From Candidatus Thalassarchaeaceae archaeon (lineage in GTDB: Archaea; Thermoplasmatota; Poseidoniia; Poseidoniales; Thalassarchaeaceae), in the NCBI GenBank assembly GCA_030747675.1, contig JASLKH010000056.1, forward strand, positions 1 to 48,521: DNA of 48,521 nt, given 5' to 3'. The position numbers and the translations under genes are program-made. Below the pieces are notes generated by a model. The model saw nothing but the letters and a program-made list of their open reading frames with translations, did no database searches and had not been told where the DNA came from. This document shows positions 16,403 through 24,799 of this stretch, one piece after another (the first letter of the stretch is position 1; every line of letters starts with the position of its first letter).

Positions 16403-16825
16403 TCAATATTGCTCAAGCACCAGTTCGGTCGTTGTACTTGCGATTTCAGCTGGTGCAGCCAACCACATTCGATCTAACAACTCCCGTAATTTTACTGTGT
16501 CATCAACATGTACAACTGCAACAAGATCTGCATCACCACTAATTTCGTAAACACATTCTACACCATCCCAATTTGAAAACTCACCCGCCAAGGAACCAAT
16601 CTCAGCACCAGGCCCAACTTTCATACGCACTAATGCAGTTAATCCAATACCAGTTTCGCGAATTGTATATCCTCTAATAATCCCAATTTCTTCTAACCGA
16701 CGAACACGATTCCGAATCGTCCGTTCGGACACACCCACTACTTTTGCTAACTCAACAAATGATTGTCTACTGTTATTTCTTAATGCTGTCAAAATTGACC
16801 GATCTGTCTCATCCACGCCCGCCAT
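16403..16825 (-). CDS. Lrp/AsnC-family transcriptional regulator
   Basis: A 140-residue feast/famine regulator. Residues 5-50 form the helix-turn-helix (DETDRSILTALRNNSRQSFV, then ELAKVVGVSERTIRNRVRRL), followed by a wing and a RAM/ligand-binding domain with the GDADLVAVVHVDD and TTTELVLEQY strands. The family forms dimers or octamers and senses amino acids or similar small molecules. ATG at 16825; a GTG one codon upstream is possible. Convergent to the methyltransferase with zero spacer. Its targets cannot be read from the sequence; the divergent unknown gene at 16958 shares its promoter region. Confidence 0.92.
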   Translation of the reverse strand: MAGVDETDRSILTALRNNSRQSFVELAKVVGVSERTIRNRVRRLEEIGIIRGYTIRETGIGLTALVRMKVGPGAEIGSLAGEFSNWDGVECVYEISGDADLVAVVHVDDTVKLRELLDRMWLAAPAEIASTTTELVLEQY

Positions 16826-16957
16826 CACTACGCCCGAGGGTTATCCAGTTATGAACCTCTCTATACAAAAAAACAACCCCATCCAGGTAAATTATTTCCA
16901 GAACACGGAAATTTTTTTTTAATTTCAAAGATAATAGCAAAAGCGTTCCATTCAAAG

Positions 16958-17416
16958 GTGACGGACTTGTCGAGAGGACTGATGACTCACCCTGCAGCAG
17001 TCACAGATTTACGTTTCCAGGAATTTTTGGATAGCGTTTCATCACTTTCATTGAAGAATGGTGAGAAAGATTGGTACAATATTGAAGTCACTGCTGCAAT
17101 AGATGGTTGTAGTATTTTAGGGCATGAAGTAGATCCTCATTCTGGCTCATCTCTAATTTTTTTGAAAAATAGTTTGATGCTCTGTGTCCCATCTAAAGGT
17201 CACCTTGCACACTATCCTCGACATTTAGTCCATTGTTTCGTTGACGATTTCCGCCGAAACGGAAAGGAAGAAAACGGGATGGTAATGAGGGCTGAATTGT
17301 TTAGCATATCGCCTAGCGAAGAACAACTCGCATGGGAAAAGAAGTGTTTTTCAGAACACGAAGTCCCTACAATCCAAGCCAGCGTATCAAGATGGCTTAG
17401 ATGGCTGAATGAATAA
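16958..17416 (+). CDS. Hypothetical protein divergent from the Lrp-type regulator
   Basis: A 152-residue protein from GTG 16958; an ATG at 16982 (MTHPAAVTDL) is an equally plausible start. It is compact and mixed alpha/beta (DWYNIEVTAAIDGCSILGHE, then SSLIFLKNSLMLCVPSKGHL). A near-C-terminal Trp/Arg segment (SRWLRWLNE) ends the protein. No recognised motif or membrane segment. The 130-bp divergent region with the Lrp-type gene contains T-rich and TATA-like runs at about 16911-16925. Confidence 0.55.
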   Translation: MTDLSRGLMTHPAAVTDLRFQEFLDSVSSLSLKNGEKDWYNIEVTAAIDGCSILGHEVDPHSGSSLIFLKNSLMLCVPSKGHLAHYPRHLVHCFVDDFRRNGKEENGMVMRAELFSISPSEEQLAWEKKCFSEHEVPTIQASVSRWLRWLNE

Positions 17417-17484
17417 TTCCGACCTACCCCCTCCGTCGGCACATTGACAGACGGGCCACACTTCGAAGCAATAGAGGGTGCACA

Positions 17485-18738
17485 GTGTCACATTACATCA
17501 GTGGTCTCGAAGCTAGAATGATTCTTGACAGTCGTGGCAACCCAACAGTAGAGGTCGATTGTTACGTAGACGGCTCTCTTAGAGGCCGCGCAGCGGTACC
17601 CAGTGGAGCTAGTACAGGCAGTCACGAGGCAGTTGAACTTCGAGATGGCGACATGGCCCGTTGGATGGGTAAAGGAGTCGAGCACGCAGTAACGAATGTA
17701 GTTGAACGAATTCAGGATGCACTTGTTGGGTTACCGGTCGATAACCAAAGGGTGATCGACGAAGTCATGATAGAAATGGATGAATCCGGTAACAAGGCAA
17801 ACTTAGGAGCAAATGCAACACTAGGTACTAGCCTATCTTGTCTTCATGCCGCCTCAAATGTACATCAATTACCACTGTGGAGATACTTGGGCGGTATATC
17901 AGGAGGAAGTTTACCAGTTCCAATGATGAATATCCTCAACGGTGGTGCACACGCATCTTCAAATGTTGATGTCCAAGAATTTATGGTAATCCCCCATGGG
18001 TTCGACCATTTCCCCGAAGCTCTCCGTGCAGGTGTTGAAACATATCATTCATTAAAAGCCGTTCTCAAAGAAAAAAATCTCCTTGGTGGCGTCGGCGACG
18101 AGGGAGGATTCGCTCCAAACCTTCCTAAAAATGAGGAAGGATTGACACTACTCGTTCAAGCGATTGAACGCGCAGGATATTCACCGGGTGACCAAATGTC
18201 AATCGCTCTCGATGTTGCCGCGCAAGAATTTCATCATTCAGATGGATACCATATCGATGGCCGTATAATCAATGGTGAAGAGTTGGGTGAAATGTATTCT
18301 GGCTGGCTCGATCAATATCCGATTGTATCAATGGAAGATGCTTTTGGAGAGGATGATTGGGCTAGCTGGTCTAGATTCACAAAAACCGAAGGCCATCGAG
18401 TCCAGGTTGTTGGAGACGACCTCTTCGTGACCAACATTAATCGGTTGGCCAAAGGTATTGACATTAGTGCTGCTAACGCAATCCTGATCAAACCAAATCA
18501 AATTGGAACGGTTACAGAGACCCTTGAATGTATTGAGATGGCCAAAGAACATGGATTTGGCACAGTAATCTCTCATAGATCCGGTGAAACTAGTGATGAT
18601 ACAATTGCAGACATTGCCGTGGGAACCCGAGCGGGCCAAATCAAAACAGGAGCCCCCGCAAGAAGCGATCGTACAGCAAAGTACAATCAACTGCTTCGAA
18701 TATCAGAAGAATGTGAAGAATATGGAAGAATTTATTGA
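17485..18738 (+). CDS. eno: Enolase (2-phosphoglycerate hydratase)
   Basis: Converts 2-phosphoglycerate to phosphoenolpyruvate in glycolysis/gluconeogenesis. The 417-residue product begins ISGLEARMILDSRGNPTVEV and carries the standard enolase landmarks: the mobile loop PSGASTGSHEAVELRD, NGGAHASSNVDVQEFMVIP, the metal-binding Asp in SIALDVAAQEF, the Glu in SMEDAFGEDDW, the Asp in VVGDDLFVTN, Lys in ILIKPNQIGT, the SHRSGETSD loop and the C-terminal TGAPARSDRTAKYNQLLRI with the second active-site Lys. Length is normal. GTG start (MSHYISGLEARM). Overlaps the convergent aminotransferase by 7 bases. Confidence 0.97.
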   Translation: MSHYISGLEARMILDSRGNPTVEVDCYVDGSLRGRAAVPSGASTGSHEAVELRDGDMARWMGKGVEHAVTNVVERIQDALVGLPVDNQRVIDEVMIEMDESGNKANLGANATLGTSLSCLHAASNVHQLPLWRYLGGISGGSLPVPMMNILNGGAHASSNVDVQEFMVIPHGFDHFPEALRAGVETYHSLKAVLKEKNLLGGVGDEGGFAPNLPKNEEGLTLLVQAIERAGYSPGDQMSIALDVAAQEFHHSDGYHIDGRIINGEELGEMYSGWLDQYPIVSMEDAFGEDDWASWSRFTKTEGHRVQVVGDDLFVTNINRLAKGIDISAANAILIKPNQIGTVTETLECIEMAKEHGFGTVISHRSGETSDDTIADIAVGTRAGQIKTGAPARSDRTAKYNQLLRISEECEEYGRIY

Positions 18739-19871
18739 TTACCCAACCATTCCCCTAACCGTTTCAAACCTTCTTCTATGACATCGTCATCAGCAGCATA
18801 TGAGAGTCGAATATACCCCTCTCCCCCTGGAATCCCCTCAAGAGGAATCACTTGAACACAAGCTTCCTCCATCGCCCGAGCAGCAAATGTAATTGCATCC
18901 ATTCCTGTATTTCGAACGTCCACCATAAGATAGAATGCCCCCTCGGGCTCACCAGCATTCAGCAAGGGAATTTGTTCAATCAAATCCATCATTCTTTTTC
19001 GTTTTTGAATATAATCTCCTCTAAATTCACCCACTGAATCCCATTCTTTAGCAGCAACCTCTGCGGCAGGCATAATGAAAGACGGAATGTGTGAACAAGT
19101 ATTCCCTTGTATTCTCCCCACCAGATTCGCCACCTCATTTGTGGCTGCTAGGACCCCCACTCTCCATCCAGTCATTGCATGTGTCTTTGAAGGCCCCATT
19201 ACAGTGAGAGTCCGCTCAAATCCACCCGGCAGAGACGCAGGTGAAATGTGGGGAGTCCCATTCCAAATTAATTCCGCGTATATTTCGTCCGAGATTATCC
19301 ACAAATCGTGCCGAATAGCAAAATCTACCATATTTTGAATTTCTTCAGGAGTATAAACTGCACCTGTTGGGTTATTTGGACTATTGATCAATAGAGCCTT
19401 TGTTCGGTGACTAATTGCATTTTCCAAGGCCACCATGTCAGGGCGAAAAGAAGGTTGTATGCAAGGTACAGAAATTGGCTTTGCTCCGACAAGAACAGCC
19501 TGCTCAGCATACGTAGGCCAAGCAGGATCTAGTAGCAATATCTCATCATCTCTGTCGAGAGCCACCATCATTGCGTAGAGAAGCGCTTGCTTCGCACCGG
19601 GCGTCATTACTATCCCTTCACCAGTCACAGGGATGTTCCAACGATGTTGTAAGTATTCAGCCCAGGTTGCACATAAAGATTCACGACCTTCTCCGCGAGT
19701 ATAATGGGTATCTCCTGATTTAACGGCGTCAATCATAGCATTAGTGACATTACTGGGTGTATCAAATCCTGGCTCCCCAACAGTGAGGCGAGTTACACCT
19801 TCGGGTGGGGGTGCAAAGAAAGCCTTGAATCCCCCTCGTAGGGCTTCAAACCTAGTTGGAATATTCGGCAT
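18732..19871 (-). CDS. Class I/II PLP aminotransferase (aspartate/aromatic type)
   Basis: A 379-residue aminotransferase from the ATG at 19871 (MPNIPTRFEALRGG); an upstream ATG would add 27 atypical residues. It has the family signatures: GEPGFDTPSNV near the N-terminus, a MTPGAKQALLYAM cofactor helix, NSPNNPTGAVYTPEE, ISDEIYAELIW and the PLP-binding Lys229 in MGPSKTHAMTGWRVG. Fold type I, subfamily I gamma-like. The substrate could be aspartate, alanine or aromatic amino acids; this cannot be fixed by motifs. Overlaps the enolase end by 7 bases and starts about 150 bp from tRNA-Cys. Confidence 0.93.
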   Translation of the reverse strand: MPNIPTRFEALRGGFKAFFAPPPEGVTRLTVGEPGFDTPSNVTNAMIDAVKSGDTHYTRGEGRESLCATWAEYLQHRWNIPVTGEGIVMTPGAKQALLYAMMVALDRDDEILLLDPAWPTYAEQAVLVGAKPISVPCIQPSFRPDMVALENAISHRTKALLINSPNNPTGAVYTPEEIQNMVDFAIRHDLWIISDEIYAELIWNGTPHISPASLPGGFERTLTVMGPSKTHAMTGWRVGVLAATNEVANLVGRIQGNTCSHIPSFIMPAAEVAAKEWDSVGEFRGDYIQKRKRMMDLIEQIPLLNAGEPEGAFYLMVDVRNTGMDAITFAARAMEEACVQVIPLEGIPGGEGYIRLSYAADDDVIEEGLKRLGEWLGNQ

Positions 19872-20018
19872 GGAACCCCTCTGAATCACCCTTACGGATA
19901 TGCCGTGCAAATGCAATTCTGACTTGAAGGTGTGGGCAAAGTTAAGATTCATTCAATCAATAATGACAATTTTGCTGTGCGTGAGACTTGAATAGCCATT
20001 GCTTGTCGGCGGGTTGCT

Positions 20019-20095
20019 GCACAGATAGCAAAGCCCGGTTACGCGATGGACTGCAAATCCATTTTACAGGGGTTCGAATCCCCTTCTGTGCTCCA
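20019..20095 (+). tRNA. tRNA-Cys (anticodon GCA, CCA encoded)
   Basis: Acceptor GCACAGA (20019-20025) pairs with TCTGTGC (20085-20091). The anticodon arm is ATGGA, loop CTGCAAA, TCCAT, so the anticodon is GCA at 20053-20055. The T arm is AGGGG, TTCGAAT, CCCCT. The discriminator is T (20092), as expected for Cys tRNA, and CCA is encoded at 20093-20095. The short D stem (GCA against CGC) has one A-C mismatch. No intron. Confidence 0.97.
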
Positions 20096-20126
20096 TTTAA
20101 TAGCTGAAAATACAACCATAGCATGC

Positions 20127-20148
20127 GGTGGTTTCATTTCATACCACC
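20127..20148 (+). other. Hairpin between tRNA-Cys and the decarboxylase gene
   Basis: GGTGGT (20127-20132) and ACCACC (20143-20148) form a 6-bp stem with a ten-base loop. It lies in the 68-bp space between the tRNA end and the next start. It may help terminate or process the tRNA transcript; no U-run follows, so a standard terminator is not shown. Confidence 0.35.
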
Positions 20149-20163
20149 TCATCATAGCAATTG

Positions 20164-21573
20164 ATGGAGCCCATTGATCAAGCCACCTTACTCGAAGGTG
20201 TATTTGAACGAATACGCACTCATTTTGCTTGCAATGGTTACCGTGAAGAAAAGGTACGTGAATGGCTGACACCAGAGCAAATATCAGAATCTCTAGATAT
20301 TGCTGTGAAAGATGATGCAATTGATGCGGATGAATTATTGAAATTGGTTGATCAATATATTTCAATGTCAGTAAATACTCAACACCCCAATTTTTTGCAA
20401 CCGTTATGGGGCGGGCTATCCGCTGCAGGATTAGTTGGAGAAATTGTCACAGTGTTGACTAATACTAGCGTATACACTTGGGAATTAGCCCCAGTAGCAA
20501 CACTTGTAGAACAGGAAATGGTTGCAACACTTGGTGCAATGGCTGGTTGGGAATCGGTAGAAGGAACATTCACAACAGGGGGTTCTAATGCCAACATGCT
20601 AGCAATGATATTGGCCCGAGATCAAGCATTTCCAAACGCAATTACATCGGGTATCAATGGCTCGGAACTAGCCGTTTTCGTATCTGAAGACTCTCACTAT
20701 TCTCTCTTGATGTCGGCCCATGTTTTAGGCATTGGATCCGAAGGCGTCATCAAAATCGAAACCGATATTGATGGAAGAATGAAACCATCAGCTTTACAGC
20801 AAGCCATCACTGAATGCCGGAAAACATCCCGTACACCAGTTTGTGTTATTGCAACTAGTGGAACGACAGTTCGAGGGGCCTTCGACCCCTTGGAAGAAAT
20901 ATCATCTATTTGTAAATCTGAAAATATTTGGTTACACGTGGATGCAGCACTCGGCGGCGCTTGCCTATTTTCCTCTAAACACAGCCATTTAATGAAAGGA
21001 GTTGAAAGAGCCGACAGTCTAACTTGGGACCCTCACAAAGTAATGGGAGTTCCAATTACTTGCTCGACACTTTTAACACCCCACGCGGGGGCCCTCATGA
21101 ATACATGTTCTTATGTCGAATCGGCTCATTATTTGTTCCATGAACCTGGAATAGAATACGATTTGGGTCGCACAAGTCTTCAATGTGGAAGGCGTGTTGA
21201 TGCACTTAAATTATGGATATCATGGAAGGCTGAAGGAAATACAGGGTGGAAAAAACAAATTGAACACTATTTGGAATTGGCAGAATATCTAGAGGATGAA
21301 GTCAACAAAGATTCGATGTTGGAATTAATGTCGTCCAGAACGTTCACCAACGTTTGTTTAAGGTACCGTCCACAAAACCTTGATGTCACCGAATTAAATA
21401 ATCTCAATGAGGCAATTCGGCAAAAAATGATTTTCGATGGTAACTTTATGACAAGCCTCACTCAGATAAAAGGACAAACAATTCTACGACCTGTTATTTG
21501 CAACTCTGCGGTTGATAAGAAAAGCATTGATGACTTTTTGAGCGAAATCCACCGAATTGCAAAAGATGTCTAA
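20164..21573 (+). CDS. PLP-dependent group II decarboxylase, glutamate/cysteine-sulfinate-like
   Basis: A 469-residue fold-type I decarboxylase from ATG 20164 (MEPIDQATL; a TTG immediately before is unnecessary). Motifs: HPNFLQPLWGGLSAAGLVGE, NTSVYTWELAPVATLVE, the cofactor loop TTGGSNANMLAM, VDAALGGACLFS, and the PLP Lys292 in TWDPHKVMGVPITCS. This order and the DPHK-MGVP form are typical of the GAD65/CSAD/BADC-type branch rather than the archaeal MfnA branch, so the substrate may be glutamate, aspartate or cysteine sulfinate. Aspartate decarboxylation would give beta-alanine for CoA. It overlaps the convergent RlmH gene by 4 bases. Confidence 0.88.
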   Translation: MEPIDQATLLEGVFERIRTHFACNGYREEKVREWLTPEQISESLDIAVKDDAIDADELLKLVDQYISMSVNTQHPNFLQPLWGGLSAAGLVGEIVTVLTNTSVYTWELAPVATLVEQEMVATLGAMAGWESVEGTFTTGGSNANMLAMILARDQAFPNAITSGINGSELAVFVSEDSHYSLLMSAHVLGIGSEGVIKIETDIDGRMKPSALQQAITECRKTSRTPVCVIATSGTTVRGAFDPLEEISSICKSENIWLHVDAALGGACLFSSKHSHLMKGVERADSLTWDPHKVMGVPITCSTLLTPHAGALMNTCSYVESAHYLFHEPGIEYDLGRTSLQCGRRVDALKLWISWKAEGNTGWKKQIEHYLELAEYLEDEVNKDSMLELMSSRTFTNVCLRYRPQNLDVTELNNLNEAIRQKMIFDGNFMTSLTQIKGQTILRPVICNSAVDKKSIDDFLSEIHRIAKDV

Positions 21574-22007
21574 CTTCTATGATAGGGAGAACCCCTTTCA
21601 ATTTCACTTGCTCTGTATAATTGTTCTAATAAAACAACAGCCGCCATTTCGTATGTCATCGTCAATGGACCCAATGATATTAAGGGGAATTTAGAAGAAA
21701 TATCCTCACAGTACCCGTCGACTGGCCCTACAGCCAAGTGGATTGATTTTGAAGACAATTTCCACCTTTTCCAATTATCCACCATCCATTCGGTGGTCCC
21801 CGCCTCCCCATTTTCATCGAGTAATATCAAAGTAGAACCCCCCACCATCCCTTTGATTTTTTCTAAGTATTCATCGTGATCTAATTTATCAGAATGAGCA
21901 ACTAAAGAGACGCCCCGGCCACCCAACCTTTCTGAATATTTTTGAATAAGGTGGGAATATCCCTTTTCCCTAGTTTTCCCATGAGTATGAACAAAGATTC
22001 TCCCCAT
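21570..22007 (-). CDS. rlmH: 23S rRNA pseudouridine-1915 N3-methyltransferase (RlmH, SPOUT)
   Basis: A 145-residue SPOUT methyltransferase. The C-terminal part shows the RlmH pattern: LILLDENGEAGTTEWMVDNW, then HLAVGPVDGYC (usual FVIGGPDG), ISLGPLTMTYEMAAVVLLEQ and LYRASEIERGSPYHRS (usual EQ-YRA--I--G-PYH). It methylates Psi1915 in helix 69 of the large-subunit rRNA. The start is taken at ATG 22007 (MGRIFVHTHGKTREKGY), which gives the usual short length and the usual N-terminal strand; the longer frame to 22139 runs into the divergent gene's start. GGP is replaced by VGP, and H at the conserved -T--H- site is Y, both mild deviations. Confidence 0.88.
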   Translation of the reverse strand: MGRIFVHTHGKTREKGYSHLIQKYSERLGGRGVSLVAHSDKLDHDEYLEKIKGMVGGSTLILLDENGEAGTTEWMVDNWKRWKLSSKSIHLAVGPVDGYCEDISSKFPLISLGPLTMTYEMAAVVLLEQLYRASEIERGSPYHRS

Positions 22008-22085
22008 GAAATGTCGTAGCAGCCACGCCACCATCATAGTTGGGGCCGTGCGAAGTCTCAAGGACATTGACCGAAAGGACGAATT

Positions 22086-22418
22086 ATGGGTTGGTGGCCA
22101 TTCTCCCGTCGAAAGAAAACATTTTCTGATAATCCACACATGAAGGGCACACGCGCATGGCTCACTGAATTACGTGAATTGGCCGAGCGAAATTTCAACA
22201 ACCACATCGAAGGTCAACGATTAATTCATCAATTGAAAGTTGAATGGAAAGAAGCGTTATCGGAGAATGAAATGTCTTTGGAACTTCACGAAGGCCTCCA
22301 TAGACGAGCATTCCGGCTATTGAATGCAGACGCTCAAGACTGGCTTGCATGGCTCGACGATGATGATTTTTGGCAACCAGGATGGAAGGGAGATGACGGA
22401 GTTCCTACGAGTCATTAG
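22086..22418 (+). CDS. Small hypothetical protein
   Basis: A 110-residue soluble protein. A Trp/Arg-rich start (MGWWPFSRRKKTF) precedes about 60 residues of amphipathic helix and an acidic, Trp-rich end (DAQDWLAWLDDDDFWQPGW). The N-terminal motif could sit on the membrane surface. It heads a run with the next membrane protein (35-bp gap). Not recognised. Confidence 0.6.
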   Translation: MGWWPFSRRKKTFSDNPHMKGTRAWLTELRELAERNFNNHIEGQRLIHQLKVEWKEALSENEMSLELHEGLHRRAFRLLNADAQDWLAWLDDDDFWQPGWKGDDGVPTSH

Positions 22419-22453
22419 CATGGATTCAAATCTGAAAACCCAACCCCCTAATT

Positions 22454-23170
22454 ATGTGGGCATGGATTGCATTTCTGGCAACTACATCCTCAACCCTGCT
22501 CTGGATGAGCAGAGATCAACCATTTCCCGAAATTAGTGCACGTTGGGGATGGATAATTCTTCTCATTTCAGGAATATTAGCAATTGCCACTCAGTCACCA
22601 AGAGCAACAAATGAGTACCTTGCCCCCATTTTATCAGCAGCGATCGGAGGCCTAGGGGTGGTCATAGGAGTAAGGCACAGCTCGATTACAAAACGCGATG
22701 TTTTAGTGGCCCCATTTGCGGGATTATGGCTTGCCGTGGGTACAATCACCCTACTCACCAAAACATGGCCCGATTACAATCAAACCGAGCAAATTACAGG
22801 CTTCATCTTAGCAACGCTTGTTGTAGCATTAGAGACTTTTTTGTTTTGGAAAGGCCTCATCATAGGGATACAAGGTGTGACTTGGTCCCAAGCAGCCCTC
22901 CGCCAACTTGACAGAGGTTTGATAGTAGGTGATCGCGGTTCTATATCCATGTTTGAAAAGTCATGGGATGTAGAAGAATCATGGTTAGATGCGATGAGTC
23001 ACGCAGCCCTCTATCGAATACATGAACATCAAAATAACCCAAAACTAGCAGCAAAACACGCCCAGTTGCTAGAACGTTTGGGTGGAGAAGAAGTAGTTGA
23101 TTCTGCGTGGTTAGAAACAATAGATAAATGTATAAAACGACTAAAAAAACCGATTTTAGAAGAAGAGTGA
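22454..23170 (+). CDS. Polytopic membrane protein of unknown function
   Basis: A 238-residue protein with five hydrophobic segments at roughly residues 3-19, 30-46, 54-74, 80-102 and 112-134. A soluble C-terminal helical half follows (LRQLDRGLIVGDRGSISMFE onwards) that is rich in paired helices, with ALYRIHEHQNNPKLAAKHAQ resembling a TPR-like hairpin. No motif recognised. Same strand and close to the preceding small gene, so probably in one transcript. Confidence 0.68.
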   Translation: MWAWIAFLATTSSTLLWMSRDQPFPEISARWGWIILLISGILAIATQSPRATNEYLAPILSAAIGGLGVVIGVRHSSITKRDVLVAPFAGLWLAVGTITLLTKTWPDYNQTEQITGFILATLVVALETFLFWKGLIIGIQGVTWSQAALRQLDRGLIVGDRGSISMFEKSWDVEESWLDAMSHAALYRIHEHQNNPKLAAKHAQLLERLGGEEVVDSAWLETIDKCIKRLKKPILEEE

Positions 23171-23235
23171 AACAATCTTGGGGGATGTGGAGCATGCTCA
23201 GCAAGGGCTTAAATGATACAATGACCAATTAACTA

Positions 23236-23571
23236 ATGACTAACGTGAAAATCTACAAAGGAATAAAGATCAATAGCGCAAAAATTGGTTGGGCCATAGT
23301 TGTAATCTGGTTCAGTGCCAACCTACTCTCCCAGGCACTATACATGGGACTCCATGGCACACCCTACAATGCTTCAGCAATGCTATCGTCGGTAGGGGTG
23401 TGGTATTGGGGCCTACTCGTACTGGAATTGGTTGTATGGGTACTCTTCGGTATGTTGGTTGTTAGCCGAGTCCGTTTACGAATAGCTGTTCGTCAGCGAC
23501 ATTTAGAAAACACCATTTCATCATTACATATACCACCGATGGTTATCCCAACAATAGACCCAAAACCTTAG
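23236..23571 (+). CDS. Small two-helix membrane protein
   Basis: A 111-residue protein with two transmembrane helices, about residues 17-35 and 54-76, joined by a short loop (MGLHGTPYNASAMLSS). The C-terminal tail starts with basic residues (VSRVRLRIAVRQRH), giving a cytoplasmic orientation, and ends in a Pro-rich stretch. A TATA-like element (TTAAATGA, 23209-23216) lies about 24 bases before the ATG, suggesting a leaderless start. Function unknown; next to, but separate from, the adenosyltransferase gene. Confidence 0.62.
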   Translation: MTNVKIYKGIKINSAKIGWAIVVIWFSANLLSQALYMGLHGTPYNASAMLSSVGVWYWGLLVLELVVWVLFGMLVVSRVRLRIAVRQRHLENTISSLHIPPMVIPTIDPKP

Positions 23572-23617
23572 GCGAAAGTGCCATGAAAGGAAACCATCTC
23601 CAAGGGGTGGGGCAGAG

Positions 23618-24265
23618 ATGGTACGAATCACAAAAGTTCACACTGGGGGTGGCGATAAGGGAAACACCTCATTGCTCTCAGGAAACAGAGTATCTAAATC
23701 TCATCCAAGAATAGAATTAGTTGGAACGATTGACGAGTTGAACTCGGTTGTAGGCTTAGTACGTGCTGAATTAAATCGACAGAGTGCAACACATTCAGAC
23801 GGGGGCCCCCGGGCAACAGTTCGGAAAGTGACCAACTCAATATCCTCAAAATTAGAACTAATTCAGCAGGAATTATTTGATATTGGAGCTGAATGTGCAT
23901 GCCATCCCTCAGATTTACCAGAAGCCATGGGTGTTATTGGGATGGCCCAAGCAGATCGTATTTGCGAAGAAATGAATGAGATGCTGCTTGAATTAGAGCC
24001 CCTCGAATCATTTGTTTTACCAACAGGATCTCCACTGGTTGCATCCATTCATCTTGCCCGAACTGTAACCCGTAGAACAGAAAGAACCGTGATAAAGGTC
24101 CGAGAAAGTGAGGGAAAAGACTCTGTTAGGGCTGAAACCATTGCATACCTCAACCGACTATCAGATTGGTTTTTCGTATCAAGTAGGTGGATTACAACCA
24201 CACTTGGCGATGAAGAAATTCTTTGGGTCCCAATTGGTAAAAGAGGAATGGAAGAGATTGAGTAA
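23618..24265 (+). CDS. pduO: ATP:cob(I)alamin adenosyltransferase, PduO type
   Basis: A 215-residue helical-bundle enzyme that transfers the 5'-deoxyadenosyl group of ATP to cob(I)alamin to make coenzyme B12. The nucleotide-binding N-terminus (THTGGGDKGNTSLL-like; here VHTGGGDKGNTSLLSGNRV) is followed by VGTIDELNSVVGLVRAEL, the central QQELFDIGAE, LPTGSPLVASIHLARTVTRR (usual G----A-LH-AR---RRAE) and AYLNRLSDWFFVSSRW near the C-terminus. Length is normal. A GGGGTGGGG ribosome binding site lies 7 bases before the ATG. Its presence implies use of B12-dependent enzymes, which are not in the window. Confidence 0.94.
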   Translation: MVRITKVHTGGGDKGNTSLLSGNRVSKSHPRIELVGTIDELNSVVGLVRAELNRQSATHSDGGPRATVRKVTNSISSKLELIQQELFDIGAECACHPSDLPEAMGVIGMAQADRICEEMNEMLLELEPLESFVLPTGSPLVASIHLARTVTRRTERTVIKVRESEGKDSVRAETIAYLNRLSDWFFVSSRWITTTLGDEEILWVPIGKRGMEEIE

Positions 24266-24282
24266 TTCACAATCTAAATTTC

Positions 24283-24693
24283 TTAATCCCTACCTAGGGA
24301 TTGAAGTTGAGCCCTCGCCCCTTTCAACACTCTTTTACTTTGATCAAAAGTCAATTGGGCTTCAGCTCCATCCCAATCAACCCACATGTAATTCCGATGC
24401 TCGTGGCTAAGTGAAATATCATATTCATCAGTTTCCCCGATGTACCAATAAACTTGTTTGACAACAACCTTCCCTTTACGAGTAAAATCATATTCAGTCC
24501 GCATTCGCCAATCTTCAATTAGCTCCACACTCGAAATACCCGTTTCTTCTTTTAATTCCCTTAGTGCAGTATGGTGAAAGTCTTCATCAGTTGGTTCATA
24601 GTGACCTTTTGGAAATCCCCAGTGACCTTGTGGGTATTGCAATAGTAGAACACTACCGAAATTGACCAAAACGACTCCACAGGAGGTCTCCAT
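24283..24693 (-). CDS. Nudix hydrolase (Ap4A/NUDT2-like)
   Basis: A 136-residue Nudix protein. The Nudix box reads GHYEPTDEDFHHTALRELKE followed by ETGI, with the REL-EE core and one extra residue before the box's first Glu relative to the canonical spacing. The W-FPKGH start (HWGFPKGHYEP) and the VYWYIGETDE strand are typical of dinucleoside tetraphosphate hydrolases of the NUDT2 group. It probably removes Ap4A or related stress nucleotides. ATG start 24693 in METSCGVVLV. Convergent with the adenosyltransferase; divergent from the DHH gene. Confidence 0.9.
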   Translation of the reverse strand: METSCGVVLVNFGSVLLLQYPQGHWGFPKGHYEPTDEDFHHTALRELKEETGISSVELIEDWRMRTEYDFTRKGKVVVKQVYWYIGETDEYDISLSHEHRNYMWVDWDGAEAQLTFDQSKRVLKGARAQLQSLGRD

Positions 24694-24799
24694 GACACGG
24701 TATCAACGCACAATACTAATTCATTTCGGATAGCCAGCATCAACATACATCAATGCTAAGAGCAAGATTCAGAGAGGAGCAACGCTAGGGGGCAATTGA

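Noticed and set aside
20039-20365. Minus-strand frame across the tRNA
   Set aside because: It overlaps tRNA-Cys and the decarboxylase start; no protein-like features.
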